Under the pieces are notes generated by a model. That model was not told the origin of the DNA. It saw only the letters and a program-made list of their open reading frames with translations, and searched no databases. Made by a program: the position numbers and the translations under genes. A stretch of DNA of 35,913 nt. Origin: Acidobacteriota bacterium. Its GTDB lineage: Bacteria > Acidobacteriota > Vicinamibacteria > Vicinamibacterales > 2-12-FULL-66-21. Location of the stretch: contig JACCRT010000050.1 of the NCBI GenBank assembly GCA_013813355.1, forward strand, positions 1 through 35,913. The letters are read 5' to 3'. Within the stretch, counting starts at the first letter, position 1, and each line of letters begins with the position of its first letter. Below are positions 19,701-28,500 of the stretch, piece by piece.

Positions 19701-19891
19701 GGGTAGTAGAAGAACTCGAAATGATCGGTCGTGTAGATCTTCCAGTCAAACGTGTCGTACTTGATCCGGTTCTTGCCGAAGTACGGAATGTATGGGGTCT
19801 GGGCAAAGGCCTCCTGGACCGATCCGGCCAGGAAGACGAGCGCCAGCAGGGAAAGGCCCGCGACAGTGCCGCGCCTGTTGCGCGTGCGCAT
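16769..19891 (-). CDS. Outer-membrane fusion protein: signal peptide, M1/MA-type HExxH-like peptidase domain, TolB/PD40-like beta-propeller, Omp85/D15-like beta-barrel
   Basis: LITHELVHIFEFD (HELVH), propeller repeats SPSFSPDGREVAFSAL and APVYSPDGSHLVYLA, C-terminal YMYFGGNSELRGYDYLEFLGNKAFFANAELRFPL (D15-like); ends in aromatic F. Confidence 0.88.
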   Translation of the reverse strand: MRTRNRRGTVAGLSLLALVFLAGSVQEAFAQTPYIPYFGKNRIKYDTFDWKIYTTDHFEFFYYPEIEPHLERIASYAESAYQQVSADLKHDLARKVPVVLFKTQAEFQQQNIAPMELPEGVLAFAEPYRDRMVLPIDEPSDALYRLITHELVHIFEFDIIPRSLLRRGLPLWVDEGLADYLTGYWNPFDLMTVRDAAIADIIPAMSEFEGVPLGGRLPYNLGHAAFEFMESRWGKEGIRQFLFALRKAVIGGGESAYEEAFRMKGEEFDEQFERYLKERFKPFRDKERPIDYGRNLAPRPDRTPYVVSLSIEPSPSGDLLAVAAGNRKDQELDIILLSTRDGKVTHNLTKGFSHRRGYEYIVTPGGFRNNAVPWMAWSPSGDKLAYFVRTEKHKTLILQNVVTERIEQRIPLRMVDMPESPSFSPDGREVAFSALRDAIGDIFIVNVDSGEVRNVTNDEFGAYAPVYSPDGSHLVYLARVSGNDKLFRLDLTTGAKTQITFGTHDEGGARFIDADTLVFPSTAVNPNEPIDPEIARNGNIYNIWTLGLKTGELRQYTDTLTGNVSPVLLRDEQNPRIAFVTYSKGEYGIHTIKREEPIHTVASDDFGAPGPVIDFQPPMMHTLVESNIRRKGTFEKMFLEGRPPVNLGVTSGGDFFGGTMVTFSDVLGDKQFNLFATSVAQYRTMSFSYLNLARRLHYAFQAYSQTQFYYGLDPGVLFPEDYAFLRRQDAVATQTARGATAYGIYPFNRYARVELSGGLLQFRQQYNDPALQFEADRFQEERFGRTLFSDGKFMPIGVSLVRETTVFRQYGPLAGDTVRLGYEYAPRMGNFLSRQSVDLDARYYKRLATNGVLAFRARGYKSWGDFPGYMYFGGNSELRGYDYLEFLGNKAFFANAELRFPLIEAALTPVGIVGGLRGVLFAGVGASGYDGIAMNVWSGGDTVVTPLLGFQANPLFGAVPVYGDPVAIPGFKLVDGRASYGIGLQTFALGFPIHFNWSWRTLLNREWEDNVFAYQGLLNNSSGSEWFRKPRFSLWIGYDF

Positions 19892-20249
19892 GGTTCACCT
19901 CGGAATGGCAGCAGCAGGAGACTGACCGGTCCCGGACTCGCGCCCCGTATGGAACAAACCGGTGCAGACGTCGATGTTACTGTAGCTAAGACTCTTGTCG
20001 CAACGATTCCGTCCCGGATTGCGGACGATCCCGCGCGCATTTTTCTGCCGGTGGCGCGCAAAGCAAGGAACGGGCCCGATGAGCGACGCCCGGCTTTCGG
20101 CCGAAAAAGCGCGTGCGCCGCCCCGGAGAGGCCTCCAGACTCGGGCGGCGCGCGCTGGTTCGTCCCCGAAAGTGGCCAGCACTGTACAATCGGGAGGAAT
20201 AACGACCCCGTCCCCGGTGTTCTCCCCGGTGGGCGTGTTGTGAAACGCC

Positions 20250-20888
20250 ATGGTGTTCCGACGCCGCTCCCCGTCGTCCACCGGTGAGCGTGCCGGCGGC
20301 GACGCCGGCCGCTCCGCGGGGGAGCCCTTCGCGGACGGCGGGGCGGGCGAGGACTTCGCGGTCGAAGCGCTGTCGCACCTCGACAGTCTGTTCGGCACGG
20401 CCGTGCGGCTGACGCGCCGCGGCCCCGACGCCGAGGACCTCGTGCAGGACACCTATCTGAAGGCCTTCCGGTCGGCGGCACAGTTCAGGCGCGGCACGAA
20501 CCTGAAGGCGTGGCTGTTCACGATTCTGTACAACACGTTCCGGAACATGCGTCGCGACCACGGCCGGAGCCCGATTGACGTCGACAGCGAGGTTGTGGAA
20601 GCGGCGGCCTCGCCGGCGCGGGACCTGTCCCCCGAGCAGATCCTGACGCGTGCGACGCTGGATGTGGACCTGCAGGCCGCGCTCGAGGGCTTGCCCGACG
20701 CCTTTCGCCAGGCGGTCTGGTTGCGGGACGTGGAAGAGCTGGCGTACGCCGAGATTGCCAGCGTGCTGGATGTGCCGATCGGGACGGTGATGTCGCGGAT
20801 TTCGCGCGGCCGGCGCCTGCTTTACGACGGGCTGGCCGCCCGACGAACGGGGCAGGCCACCAGAGCAGTGGACGAGATAAAAGGTTGA
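20250..20888 (+). CDS. ECF-family RNA polymerase sigma factor
   Basis: GPDAEDLVQDTYLKAFRSAAQFRRGTNLKAWLFTILYNTFRN (region 2), LRDVEELAYAEIASVLDVPIGTVMSRISRGRRLL (region 4). Confidence 0.95.
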   Translation: MVFRRRSPSSTGERAGGDAGRSAGEPFADGGAGEDFAVEALSHLDSLFGTAVRLTRRGPDAEDLVQDTYLKAFRSAAQFRRGTNLKAWLFTILYNTFRNMRRDHGRSPIDVDSEVVEAAASPARDLSPEQILTRATLDVDLQAALEGLPDAFRQAVWLRDVEELAYAEIASVLDVPIGTVMSRISRGRRLLYDGLAARRTGQATRAVDEIKG

Positions 20889-20892
20889 TGGA

Positions 20893-21657
20893 ATGAAGGA
20901 GTGCCGGGAAATCGAACCGCTGCTCGCCTCGTACGTGGATGGCGAGGCCTCGGGTGCCGAGTGCGGCGCCATACAGGCGCACCTCGACCAGTGCGGGGCG
21001 TGTCGCGACGCGGCAGCAGATGAGCGCACGGCACGCGAGGTGCTGGTCGCGTGTCGCGCGCGCCTGCGTGCGCGCGCGCCGGGCGCGTTGCGGACACGGT
21101 GTGCCGCGCAACGAGCCGCCGTCGCGGCGGTGCGCGGTGACGTGCATGCGTTGTCGGGCTGGCGAACGCTCGTGCCGCTGTCGCTCGCCGCCAGCATCCT
21201 GCTGGCGGTCGCCGGCGTGTTCATCTACAGCGCAGTCAGCCAGGTCGAAGCGCTGGCCGCACAGCTCGCCGTCGATCACGTCAAATGCGCGAGCTTCAAG
21301 TCCTCGACAGCCGGCGATCCGATCGCAATGGCCGCGCGCTGGGAGCAGGCCAACGGATGGCCCGTGCGCGTGGCACCCAGCGCCGCCCAGCACGATCTCG
21401 AGTTCCTGACGATCCGCAGCTGCCTGGTGACCGACGGTCGCACGGCACACATGATGTACAGGTGGCGGGGGGAGCCGCTCTCGGTCTTTGTACTGCCGAA
21501 CACCGTGGAGGCGGTGAACGCCGAGCGCGTCATCGAACGCTTCGGCTACGGCGCGGCGATGTGGTCCGCCGAGGGGCGCACCTACGTCGTGGTGGCGAAC
21601 GGGCATCCGCAGGACATGGAGCCGGTGGTCCGGTACGTGAGGGCCAACGCGCGCTGA
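20893..21657 (+). CDS. Anti-sigma factor with zinc finger and one TM helix
   Basis: CREIEPLLASYVDGEASGAECGAIQAHLDQCGACRD (HxxxCxxC); TM LVPLSLAASILLAVAGVFIYSAV; directly after ECF sigma. Confidence 0.9.
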   Translation: MKECREIEPLLASYVDGEASGAECGAIQAHLDQCGACRDAAADERTAREVLVACRARLRARAPGALRTRCAAQRAAVAAVRGDVHALSGWRTLVPLSLAASILLAVAGVFIYSAVSQVEALAAQLAVDHVKCASFKSSTAGDPIAMAARWEQANGWPVRVAPSAAQHDLEFLTIRSCLVTDGRTAHMMYRWRGEPLSVFVLPNTVEAVNAERVIERFGYGAAMWSAEGRTYVVVANGHPQDMEPVVRYVRANAR

Positions 21658-21704
21658 TCACGACACGACACTTCACGCCAGTCTTCAGCAGAACAGGTGA
21701 GACA

Positions 21705-22349
21705 TTGACGAATTTCGACAGCCCGGTGACCCCGACGCCAGATCCGCTGCCTCCTCCAGCCGCTGCGGATGCTGGCGCTGCGCCTCCGCCGCACGGACGG
21801 TCGGGACGCCGCTGGGCGATCGCGGCCGTGGCGGCGCTGGCGCTCGCGTTGCTGACGTTCCCGATGTTGACGTCGAACCCAGGCGACGTGACGCACGTGG
21901 CAGACATCAACCTGCCCGAGAACGCGGTGTGCAGCGGCGAGGGTGCGGCAAACTACGACTTCACCTTGACGGGCCCCGACGGCGATACCGTGAGCCTCGC
22001 CGACTACAAGGGGCAGGTGGTCCTGCTGAACTTCTGGGGTACGTGGTGCCCGCCGTGCCGCGTCGAAGTGCCGGCATTCGTCGAAGTGCAGGAGGCTTAC
22101 CGCGATCGCGGCTTCGTCATCGTTGGCGTGGCGGTGGAAGATACGGCAGAGGCGGTGCGCGCCTTCGCGTCCGAGATGCGGATCAACTATCCGCTTGCGA
22201 TGACGCAGGACGACATCGAGCACGCCTACGGACCGATCTACGGTCTGCCGCTCTCATACGTCATTGCGCGCGACGGGTCGATCTGCCGCAAGCATTTCGG
22301 GGAGCTGACGAAGGAACGCGTCGAAAAAGAGATCGCCGGGCTCCTGTAG
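21705..22349 (+). CDS. TlpA/ResA-like membrane-anchored thioredoxin, TTG start
   Basis: TM helix then FTLTGPDGDTVSLADYKGQVVLLNFWGTWCPPCRVEVPAF (WCPPC). Confidence 0.92.
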   Translation: MTNFDSPVTPTPDPLPPPAAADAGAAPPPHGRSGRRWAIAAVAALALALLTFPMLTSNPGDVTHVADINLPENAVCSGEGAANYDFTLTGPDGDTVSLADYKGQVVLLNFWGTWCPPCRVEVPAFVEVQEAYRDRGFVIVGVAVEDTAEAVRAFASEMRINYPLAMTQDDIEHAYGPIYGLPLSYVIARDGSICRKHFGELTKERVEKEIAGLL

Positions 22350-22364
22350 TATGATCGCCGCAGG

Positions 22365-22586
22365 ATGTTGAAAGGATTCACGCACGCGCGGCTTGCCTGC
22401 GGTTGCCGCGTCGGCTTTCGCGACGGCGTGGAGGGCAGCCCGGTCACCGTGATCGTCGATCAGAAGGGGCCCGGTTGCCCGCTGACGCTGCACGTGCGGG
22501 ATCTGCCCCTGTTCGACTATCGGGAGGCGCTCCGCCCCTCCACCAGGCTCCTTCCTCCCAACGAAGAAGAATACGAAGAGTCCTGA
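22365..22586 (+). CDS. Small hypothetical protein (73 aa)
   Basis: MLKGFTHARLACGCRVGFRDGVEGSPVTVIVDQKGPGCPLTLHVRDLPLFDYREALRPSTRLLPPNEEEYEES; intact ORF between co-directional genes. Confidence 0.6.
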   Translation: MLKGFTHARLACGCRVGFRDGVEGSPVTVIVDQKGPGCPLTLHVRDLPLFDYREALRPSTRLLPPNEEEYEES

Positions 22587-22635
22587 TCTCCGCACTCCAG
22601 CGCTGCCCGGGCAGGTTGTGTCACAATCGGCCCCA

Positions 22636-24075
22636 ATGGGATATCGCGCGCTTCCTGCCATCGTCGTTCTCGCGCTGACCACATCCGTCCTGGCCGGGCA
22701 GACACCCGCGCAGCATCCAGCCGAGGAAGCCTTCGCGGCAGCCGTGGACGAAGCCCGCTTGCGGCGCGCCGTCCGCGAGCTGGTCGCGCTCGGCCCGCGC
22801 ATGGGCGGGACCCCCTCGAATGATGCATCGGCCGATTACCTGGCCGACTACTTCCGCGGCATAGGACTGGACGTCGAGGTCTTTGAGGATCCGCCGAAGC
22901 TCGCGCACTGGGAGGATTCCTGGCGGGTCGAACTCGAGGACGGCAGCGTGCTGGCGTCCGCCTGGCCGATGGGATTCTCCCCGTCAGTACCCGAACCGCG
23001 GAGCGGCCAGCTCCTGGTCGTCGACAACCTGACACAGGCCACCCCCACCGCGCAGTGGCGCGGCCGCGTGATCTACACGCCCGGCGATGTCGCATCGGCG
23101 TATGCCGCCGTCGTGAAGAGCGGCCATCTGCCCCTCGCGATCCTGTCGAGCGCACCGAACGATCCGCCTCGCTACCTGGACTGGTCCCGCATCACCGAGC
23201 TGCCGGCGCGGGCCGATCATCCGTTCCCCGCATTCAATGTCTCGTACGTGGACGGCCGGACCCTGGCGTCGGCGGCCGAGACCGGGCGCAGCGTGCGTGT
23301 GTCGCTCGTGTCGCAGGTGCGCGAGGGGCGGCCCAAGACCGTCGTGGCGACGTTGCCCGGCCGCGAGGCCGATCAGTACTACCTGGTTTGCGCGCACGGC
23401 GATTCCGATTCGGGCGGGCCGGGCGCCGACGACAATGCGTCGGGTGTGTCGACCGTCATGGAGATCGCGCGCGTGTACGCCGCGCTGGTCGAGAGCAAGC
23501 AGATCCCGGTCCCGCGGTACTCACTCCGATTCGCCATCTGGGGCTCGGAATACCATTCCTCCCACGCCTACATCGAGCGGGAAGGTGAGCGCCTGCGCAA
23601 CGTGCAGGCCGTGATCAACTTCGACGAGACCGGAACCGGCGCCGAGCGTGATGCCATCTACTTCGAGTCGAACGAGGTTCCCTGGAACGAAAACCTGCTC
23701 CGCACGTTCGAGCGAGTCGCCGGCGACTACGCGAAGCGCCACGGCTTCTGGACGGAGTACACCACGAACCCGTCACAGGGCGGCACCGACTCGTACGCGT
23801 TCCTCCCCAGGCAGTACAAGGGCAAGGCCTACACCAGCCTGCAGATCCCCGCGACCACGATTTACACGGCGGCGTGGGACAAGCTGGCGGAGCTGCCGCA
23901 GACGCCCGGCTGGGAATCTCCGGGGACGCCGGACCCCAAGAACCTGAAAATTGATTACTCGCTCTACTACCACTCATCGGGTGACACCCCCGAGAACACG
24001 ACCGAGCGCGAGCCTCACAACATGGTGAAGGCCGTGAAGGTCACCGGGCTGGTGCTGCTCAGACTGAACCGCTGA
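22636..24075 (+). CDS. M28 family peptidase, secreted
   Basis: Signal MGYRALPAIVVLALTTSVLAGQTP; CAHGDSDSGGPGADDNASGVSTVMEIARV zinc-peptidase motif, INFDETGTG. Confidence 0.9.
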   Translation: MGYRALPAIVVLALTTSVLAGQTPAQHPAEEAFAAAVDEARLRRAVRELVALGPRMGGTPSNDASADYLADYFRGIGLDVEVFEDPPKLAHWEDSWRVELEDGSVLASAWPMGFSPSVPEPRSGQLLVVDNLTQATPTAQWRGRVIYTPGDVASAYAAVVKSGHLPLAILSSAPNDPPRYLDWSRITELPARADHPFPAFNVSYVDGRTLASAAETGRSVRVSLVSQVREGRPKTVVATLPGREADQYYLVCAHGDSDSGGPGADDNASGVSTVMEIARVYAALVESKQIPVPRYSLRFAIWGSEYHSSHAYIEREGERLRNVQAVINFDETGTGAERDAIYFESNEVPWNENLLRTFERVAGDYAKRHGFWTEYTTNPSQGGTDSYAFLPRQYKGKAYTSLQIPATTIYTAAWDKLAELPQTPGWESPGTPDPKNLKIDYSLYYHSSGDTPENTTEREPHNMVKAVKVTGLVLLRLNR

Positions 24076-24098
24076 GACGTCCCACGCGTCGGCCCGAT

Positions 24099-24842
24099 TT
24101 ACTCGAAGCCGATCCGCAGATCCGCGACGAGCGGCAGGTGATCGGACGCCATCAGCGCGGTTCGGGTACGCACCAGTTCCATGCCGCGCACTTCCACCCG
24201 ACCCTCGTAGTAGATGTGGTCGAGGTGCAGCACCGGAAAGATGCCTGGATAGGTGCGCCGGCGCTTCAGGTGCGCGTAGATGTCGATGCTCTCGAACAGC
24301 GAGCTGAGTGTGCTGGTGGCGAGGCCTCGCAGCCACTCGTTGAAGTCGCCGAGAATGATCTTCGGCCCCTGCACCCGACGGTCGTGGACGAACGAGGCCA
24401 GGCGGGGCGCCTGGTAACGGCGCTCGAGCACTGCCGTGCCCAGGTGGACGTTGTAGATGTGCAGCGGCAGGGGACCGCCGACGTCGAGATCGGCGCGCTG
24501 GCAGCCGCGCGCCTCGCAGGTGCGCCACGTCAGCTCGTACTGGCTGTGGTGCACGATCGGAAAGCGGCTGAGCACGACGTTGCCGAAGAGGTGATTACGC
24601 AGGTGCCTCACCGGCGCCATCACCCATCCCATGCCCAGCGCGGCGCCCAGCTCTTCCGCCTGGCCGGCGCCCGCAGGACCGGCGCCGATGACCTCCTGCA
24701 AAGCCACCACGTCCGCATTCATTGACCGGATGACCTCGGCGATCCGTGACGGCAGCGTCCGGCGGTCCATCCCGCGACAGCGGTGCACGTTGTACGTGGC
24801 GATACGCAGGTCGACTTCCCGACGCGGGCGTTCGCCCGTCAT
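24099..24842 (-). CDS. Endonuclease/exonuclease/phosphatase family protein
   Basis: LRIATYNVHRCRG, ADVVALQEVIG, IILGDFNEWLRG, ASDHLPLVADLRI. Confidence 0.92.
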   Translation of the reverse strand: MTGERPRREVDLRIATYNVHRCRGMDRRTLPSRIAEVIRSMNADVVALQEVIGAGPAGAGQAEELGAALGMGWVMAPVRHLRNHLFGNVVLSRFPIVHHSQYELTWRTCEARGCQRADLDVGGPLPLHIYNVHLGTAVLERRYQAPRLASFVHDRRVQGPKIILGDFNEWLRGLATSTLSSLFESIDIYAHLKRRRTYPGIFPVLHLDHIYYEGRVEVRGMELVRTRTALMASDHLPLVADLRIGFE

Positions 24843-24858
24843 GGCCGGCGGCCCTTCC

Positions 24859-26163
24859 TCACTGCTGTCGCTCCAGGATCCAGACAAATGGCCCCACGAT
24901 CTTTTCCCAGATGGGGCGCCGCCGCCATGCGTCCAACGTCACCTCCCGACTGTCGTTCAGGTCCTGCTCGAAATCCTTCAGCAAGCGCGCGGCCACTTCC
25001 GGGTCCCGCATCGCCAGGTTCACCTCGTCGTTGTGCTCGAACGATCGGTTGTCGATGTTGGTCGTTCCCAGCACTGCCCATACGTCGTCCACGAGCAGGA
25101 CCTTGGCGTGCGTCATCGTGGCGCGATACTCGAATATCCGGATGCCGGCTTCGAGGAGCGGCCCCCACATCCGCCGGCTCGCCAGACGCACCCAGCGCTG
25201 GTCCGTGATCCGGCCGGGCACGATGACGGTGACCTTGACGCCGCGGCGGGCGATCTCCATGAGCGCCCGGCGCAGCGCGCGGTCAGGCAGAAAGTAGGGG
25301 GTCGTGATGAGGATGCTGCGGTCGGCCGCCTCCATCAGGAGCTGAAACGCGACGCGCGAAGCGGTGGCGCGATCCGAGGGGGAACTCTTCACCACGAACG
25401 CCGTCGTCTCGCCCGCCGGCGTCAGGCTCGGGAAGTAACTCGGACCGGTCAGGATCTCGCCGCAGCATTCGAGCCAGTTCTCGGCAGCCACGCCCTGCAG
25501 CGCGGCGACCACCGGGCCCTCGACCCGCGCCATCGTATCGCGCCAGGGCCGCCGCTTCGTCGGCCGCCAGCTGGGGAACGCCCACCAGTCAGCCACGCCC
25601 GCGCCGCCGATGAACGCCACGCGCCCGTCCACGACGAACAGCTCGCGGTGAGTGCGGTTGTTCAGGCGTGCGAGCGAATACCACCGGATGCGTTGGTACG
25701 CCTCGACCCGGCAGCCGGCGTGCCGCAGCCGCCGCAGGGGCCGGCCCCACAGGTTGAAACTGCCGATGGCATCGACCACGAGCGTGACGGTCACCCCCGC
25801 GCGAGCGCGCTCCGACAAGGCCTCGATGAACTGGTCGGCAATCCGCCCGGGCTGGAAGATGTAGCACTCGATGTGGATCGAGTGCTCCGCGGAGGCAAGT
25901 GCCTCCAGCATCGCGGGATAAAAGGCCGGGCCGTTGGTGAAGATCGCCACGCGGTTGCCGTGGTGGAGCGGGGCCTGGCAGGTCGACTGCAGCGTGTAGA
26001 GGAAGTCCTGCGCGTGCACCGACGTGCGCTGGGCGAGGTGATAGTTGATGCTCGGCGTGAACAGGAAGACGAGGATGAGCCAGACGAGGAAGATCGCCCC
26101 GGCGGTGGCAAGCCAGAACATCAGCGCGGAGGTGCGTGCCGGCGCGCGGCCCGGACAACCCAT
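24859..26163 (-). CDS. Cardiolipin synthase-like phospholipase D
   Basis: Two HxK motifs: NRTHRELFVVDGRVAFIGGAGVAD and MTHAKVLLVDDVWAVLGTTNIDNRSFEHNDEVNL; N-terminal TM. Confidence 0.92.
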   Translation of the reverse strand: MGCPGRAPARTSALMFWLATAGAIFLVWLILVFLFTPSINYHLAQRTSVHAQDFLYTLQSTCQAPLHHGNRVAIFTNGPAFYPAMLEALASAEHSIHIECYIFQPGRIADQFIEALSERARAGVTVTLVVDAIGSFNLWGRPLRRLRHAGCRVEAYQRIRWYSLARLNNRTHRELFVVDGRVAFIGGAGVADWWAFPSWRPTKRRPWRDTMARVEGPVVAALQGVAAENWLECCGEILTGPSYFPSLTPAGETTAFVVKSSPSDRATASRVAFQLLMEAADRSILITTPYFLPDRALRRALMEIARRGVKVTVIVPGRITDQRWVRLASRRMWGPLLEAGIRIFEYRATMTHAKVLLVDDVWAVLGTTNIDNRSFEHNDEVNLAMRDPEVAARLLKDFEQDLNDSREVTLDAWRRRPIWEKIVGPFVWILERQQ

Positions 26164-26233
26164 CCGCGGCCGAGCGGCGCCATGTACGCGGGTCGGGGAA
26201 GCCTCACGGGGGCCATGGGGATATCATAGTCGG

Positions 26234-26593
26234 ATGCCGGGTCGTCCGTACGTGCTCTCCGCCGTCGTCGCGATGTCCCTGGGCCTCGGCGCCTGCAGGC
26301 CCGCGCAGCCGCCGATCTCCATCCGTGAGGGCACGATGAAGATCGAGAACAGGACGACCGACGAGTGGCGAAACGTACGGATTGTGGTCAACCATCACTT
26401 CGGCGGCGGCGCCCCGTCGCTCGCTGCGGGAGGCCGTCTCGATGCGCCCCTCCGTTTGCTGCAGACCGGGCACGGTCAGAAGTTCAACCCTGTACGCCAG
26501 CCGGTTTTTCGCGTTGAAGTCACCGCCACCACCGCCGATGGCCGGCCCGTCCGGATCCTCTGGCCCGAGGATGCCGACGACCAGGCAAAGTGA
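26234..26593 (+). CDS. Hypothetical lipoprotein
   Basis: MPGRPYVLSAVVAMSLGLGACRPAQP lipobox LGAC. Confidence 0.65.
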   Translation: MPGRPYVLSAVVAMSLGLGACRPAQPPISIREGTMKIENRTTDEWRNVRIVVNHHFGGGAPSLAAGGRLDAPLRLLQTGHGQKFNPVRQPVFRVEVTATTADGRPVRILWPEDADDQAK

Positions 26594-26603
26594 GGAAGCA
26601 CCC

Positions 26604-26903
26604 ATGGCCCTGAAATCCGAGTTCTCGACGACGTGCCCGTGCTGTGATGCGACGCTGGTCATCGACGTCAATCTGCGTCGAATAGTACGGCACGAGACGC
26701 CTGTGCGTGGCGACCGACCGGAGTTGAGCGATGCGCAGCGCATCCTGACCGAGGCGGCGGCGCGGCGCGAAGCGGTGTTCCAGGAATCGTTCGCGGCTGA
26801 GAAGACCCGCGGCGATGCGCTGTCGAAGCGCTTCGAGGAGGCGCTCCGCCAGGCGAATACCGAGCCCATCACCAAGCCCACCCGGGACTTCGATCTGGAC
26901 TGA
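26604..26903 (+). CDS. Small zinc-ribbon-like/coiled-coil hypothetical protein
   Basis: MALKSEFSTTCPCCDATLVIDVNLRRIVRHE... CPCC knuckle then charged helix. Confidence 0.65.
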   Translation: MALKSEFSTTCPCCDATLVIDVNLRRIVRHETPVRGDRPELSDAQRILTEAAARREAVFQESFAAEKTRGDALSKRFEEALRQANTEPITKPTRDFDLD

Positions 26904-26906
26904 CCG

Positions 26907-27572
26907 TTACCACGCCCGGCGCGGCAGCTCTGACCAACGATCCCGCCCGGCGAAGTCGATTGGCCGGCGGTCGGGATGGCGCTGCTTGAATGCCACATAT
27001 TTCGCACGCAACCTGTCGATCCGGCGGTCCGAGATCCGGATGGCCCTGTGCGGCAGATCCAGCAGCATTCGTTCGACCTTCCAGACGTTTTTTTCAGACA
27101 GCCGCCAGTCATAGTCGTCGAGCAGCCGGAGATCGGCCACCGCGTAGCCCGTGATACGGCCGGAATAGTCCACGTACGGATCCACATAGCTGAGCGCCAG
27201 CGCGCGAGGCGTGGCAAACACCGGTCGGCGGCCGTGCAGCCCGGGATCCCGTGAGCGGCCGATGGATCCCCACCGCCCCCGTGTCCGAAAGATGAAGAGG
27301 ACGTGGTCCAGCTCGTCGATCGATTCGAAACTGAGGACCAGCGGGGGATAGCCGTGCTGCTCGAGGATCACGGCCGCGGCCAGCGCGGCTTCCAGGCAGT
27401 GGGCCGTGCGATGCCGCAGCACGCCCCGGAAACTGCGCAGCTTCGCGCGCTCGGGCGGCGGCTCGGTGTTGTACGGCAGCGCGTTGAGGTAGCGCTGGAC
27501 GGCGCCTGGAGTCGCCAGTCGCCCGATCAGCCGCCGTTCGGCCGCTGTGAATGGCGGCGAGCTGTCAGGCAC
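26907..27572 (-). CDS. Transglutaminase/papain-like fold hypothetical protein
   Basis: RTAHCLEAALAAAVILEQHGYPPLVLSFESIDELDHVLFIFR: Cys in helix followed by DH-containing strand. Confidence 0.55.
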   Translation of the reverse strand: MPDSSPPFTAAERRLIGRLATPGAVQRYLNALPYNTEPPPERAKLRSFRGVLRHRTAHCLEAALAAAVILEQHGYPPLVLSFESIDELDHVLFIFRTRGRWGSIGRSRDPGLHGRRPVFATPRALALSYVDPYVDYSGRITGYAVADLRLLDDYDWRLSEKNVWKVERMLLDLPHRAIRISDRRIDRLRAKYVAFKQRHPDRRPIDFAGRDRWSELPRRAW

Positions 27573-28413
27573 CCGCGGCCCGCATCGCCTGGAGAAGCTC
27601 GGTCGGCGTCCAGTCGTTCCCGCTGAAGATCGTCACAATCCGTCCCTGCGGATCGATGACCGCCGTTCGCAGGTTGTGGATGATCTCCACGTCGTCCGGA
27701 TTGTCGCGGATGGTGGTGACGCCGAACCGCGCCGAGAACGGGTCGAGGTGTTCGCGGTCACCAGTCACGAAACGCCAGCGCGCCGGATCCGCGCCGACGC
27801 GCCTGGCGTGCGCGTCGAGGACGTCAGGCGTGTCGAATTCCGGATCGAAGGAGATCGAGACCAGCTGCGCACGCGCCGCCAGGCGCGGATCCCTCCCGAG
27901 CTCACGCTGAACCACGGCAAAGTGCCGGTCCATCAACGGGCAGAAGGTGGGAATCGGACATCGCGTGTATATGAACGTGACGGCCACCACCCTACCGCGC
28001 CAGTCCGACAGCCGGAGTGGACGGCCGGATTGATCGAGCAGGAGGACGTCGGGCGCTTCGTCGCCGGGCGCCACGATCGGCATCGCGGCTCCCGGGGGTG
28101 GTTCGGGTTCCGTGAGGGCGACATGGCCAATCGCTTCCACGCTCGCAAGGTACGCGTCGGTATCGCTCACCACCAGGGTCGCCCGGACGAGATCTCCCGG
28201 ACGCCGCCCATCGAGCACCCCCGCCTCACGCACCCTGAACGGCATCGTCATCGCGGGCATAAAGCCCTGGATGTCGTCATGGCGAATCGTGAGTTCCTGG
28301 CGATCGGCATTGACGGCCAGCACCTGGCCGCGGAGTTCGTACTGGCGTTCGCTCCTCGAGCAGCCGAGCGCTGAGAGGCACAGTAGAAGGAAGATGGCGA
28401 CCGGCCGGCGCAT
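27565..28413 (-). CDS. Copper-binding (CusF-like) domain fused to SCO1/SenC domain
   Basis: QELTIRHDDIQGFMPAMTMPFRV (CusF-like) then VVAVTFIYTRCPIPTFCPLMDRHF (SCO CPxxxCP-like), SISFDPEFDTPDVL. Confidence 0.88.
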   Translation of the reverse strand: MRRPVAIFLLLCLSALGCSRSERQYELRGQVLAVNADRQELTIRHDDIQGFMPAMTMPFRVREAGVLDGRRPGDLVRATLVVSDTDAYLASVEAIGHVALTEPEPPPGAAMPIVAPGDEAPDVLLLDQSGRPLRLSDWRGRVVAVTFIYTRCPIPTFCPLMDRHFAVVQRELGRDPRLAARAQLVSISFDPEFDTPDVLDAHARRVGADPARWRFVTGDREHLDPFSARFGVTTIRDNPDDVEIIHNLRTAVIDPQGRIVTIFSGNDWTPTELLQAMRAAGA

Positions 28414-28500
28414 GGAACCACTCTAGCTCGGCTAGTCGAGCACGTAAAGACGGTGACGGTCGAGCTGGCCCACGGGCCCGGATGACGGCACGCGTTCTGC

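Noticed and set aside
19892-20249. ORFs in the divergent spacer between the OM fusion and ECF sigma (e.g. 19995-20243 +)
   Set aside because: Arg-rich translations without motifs; more likely regulatory spacer.
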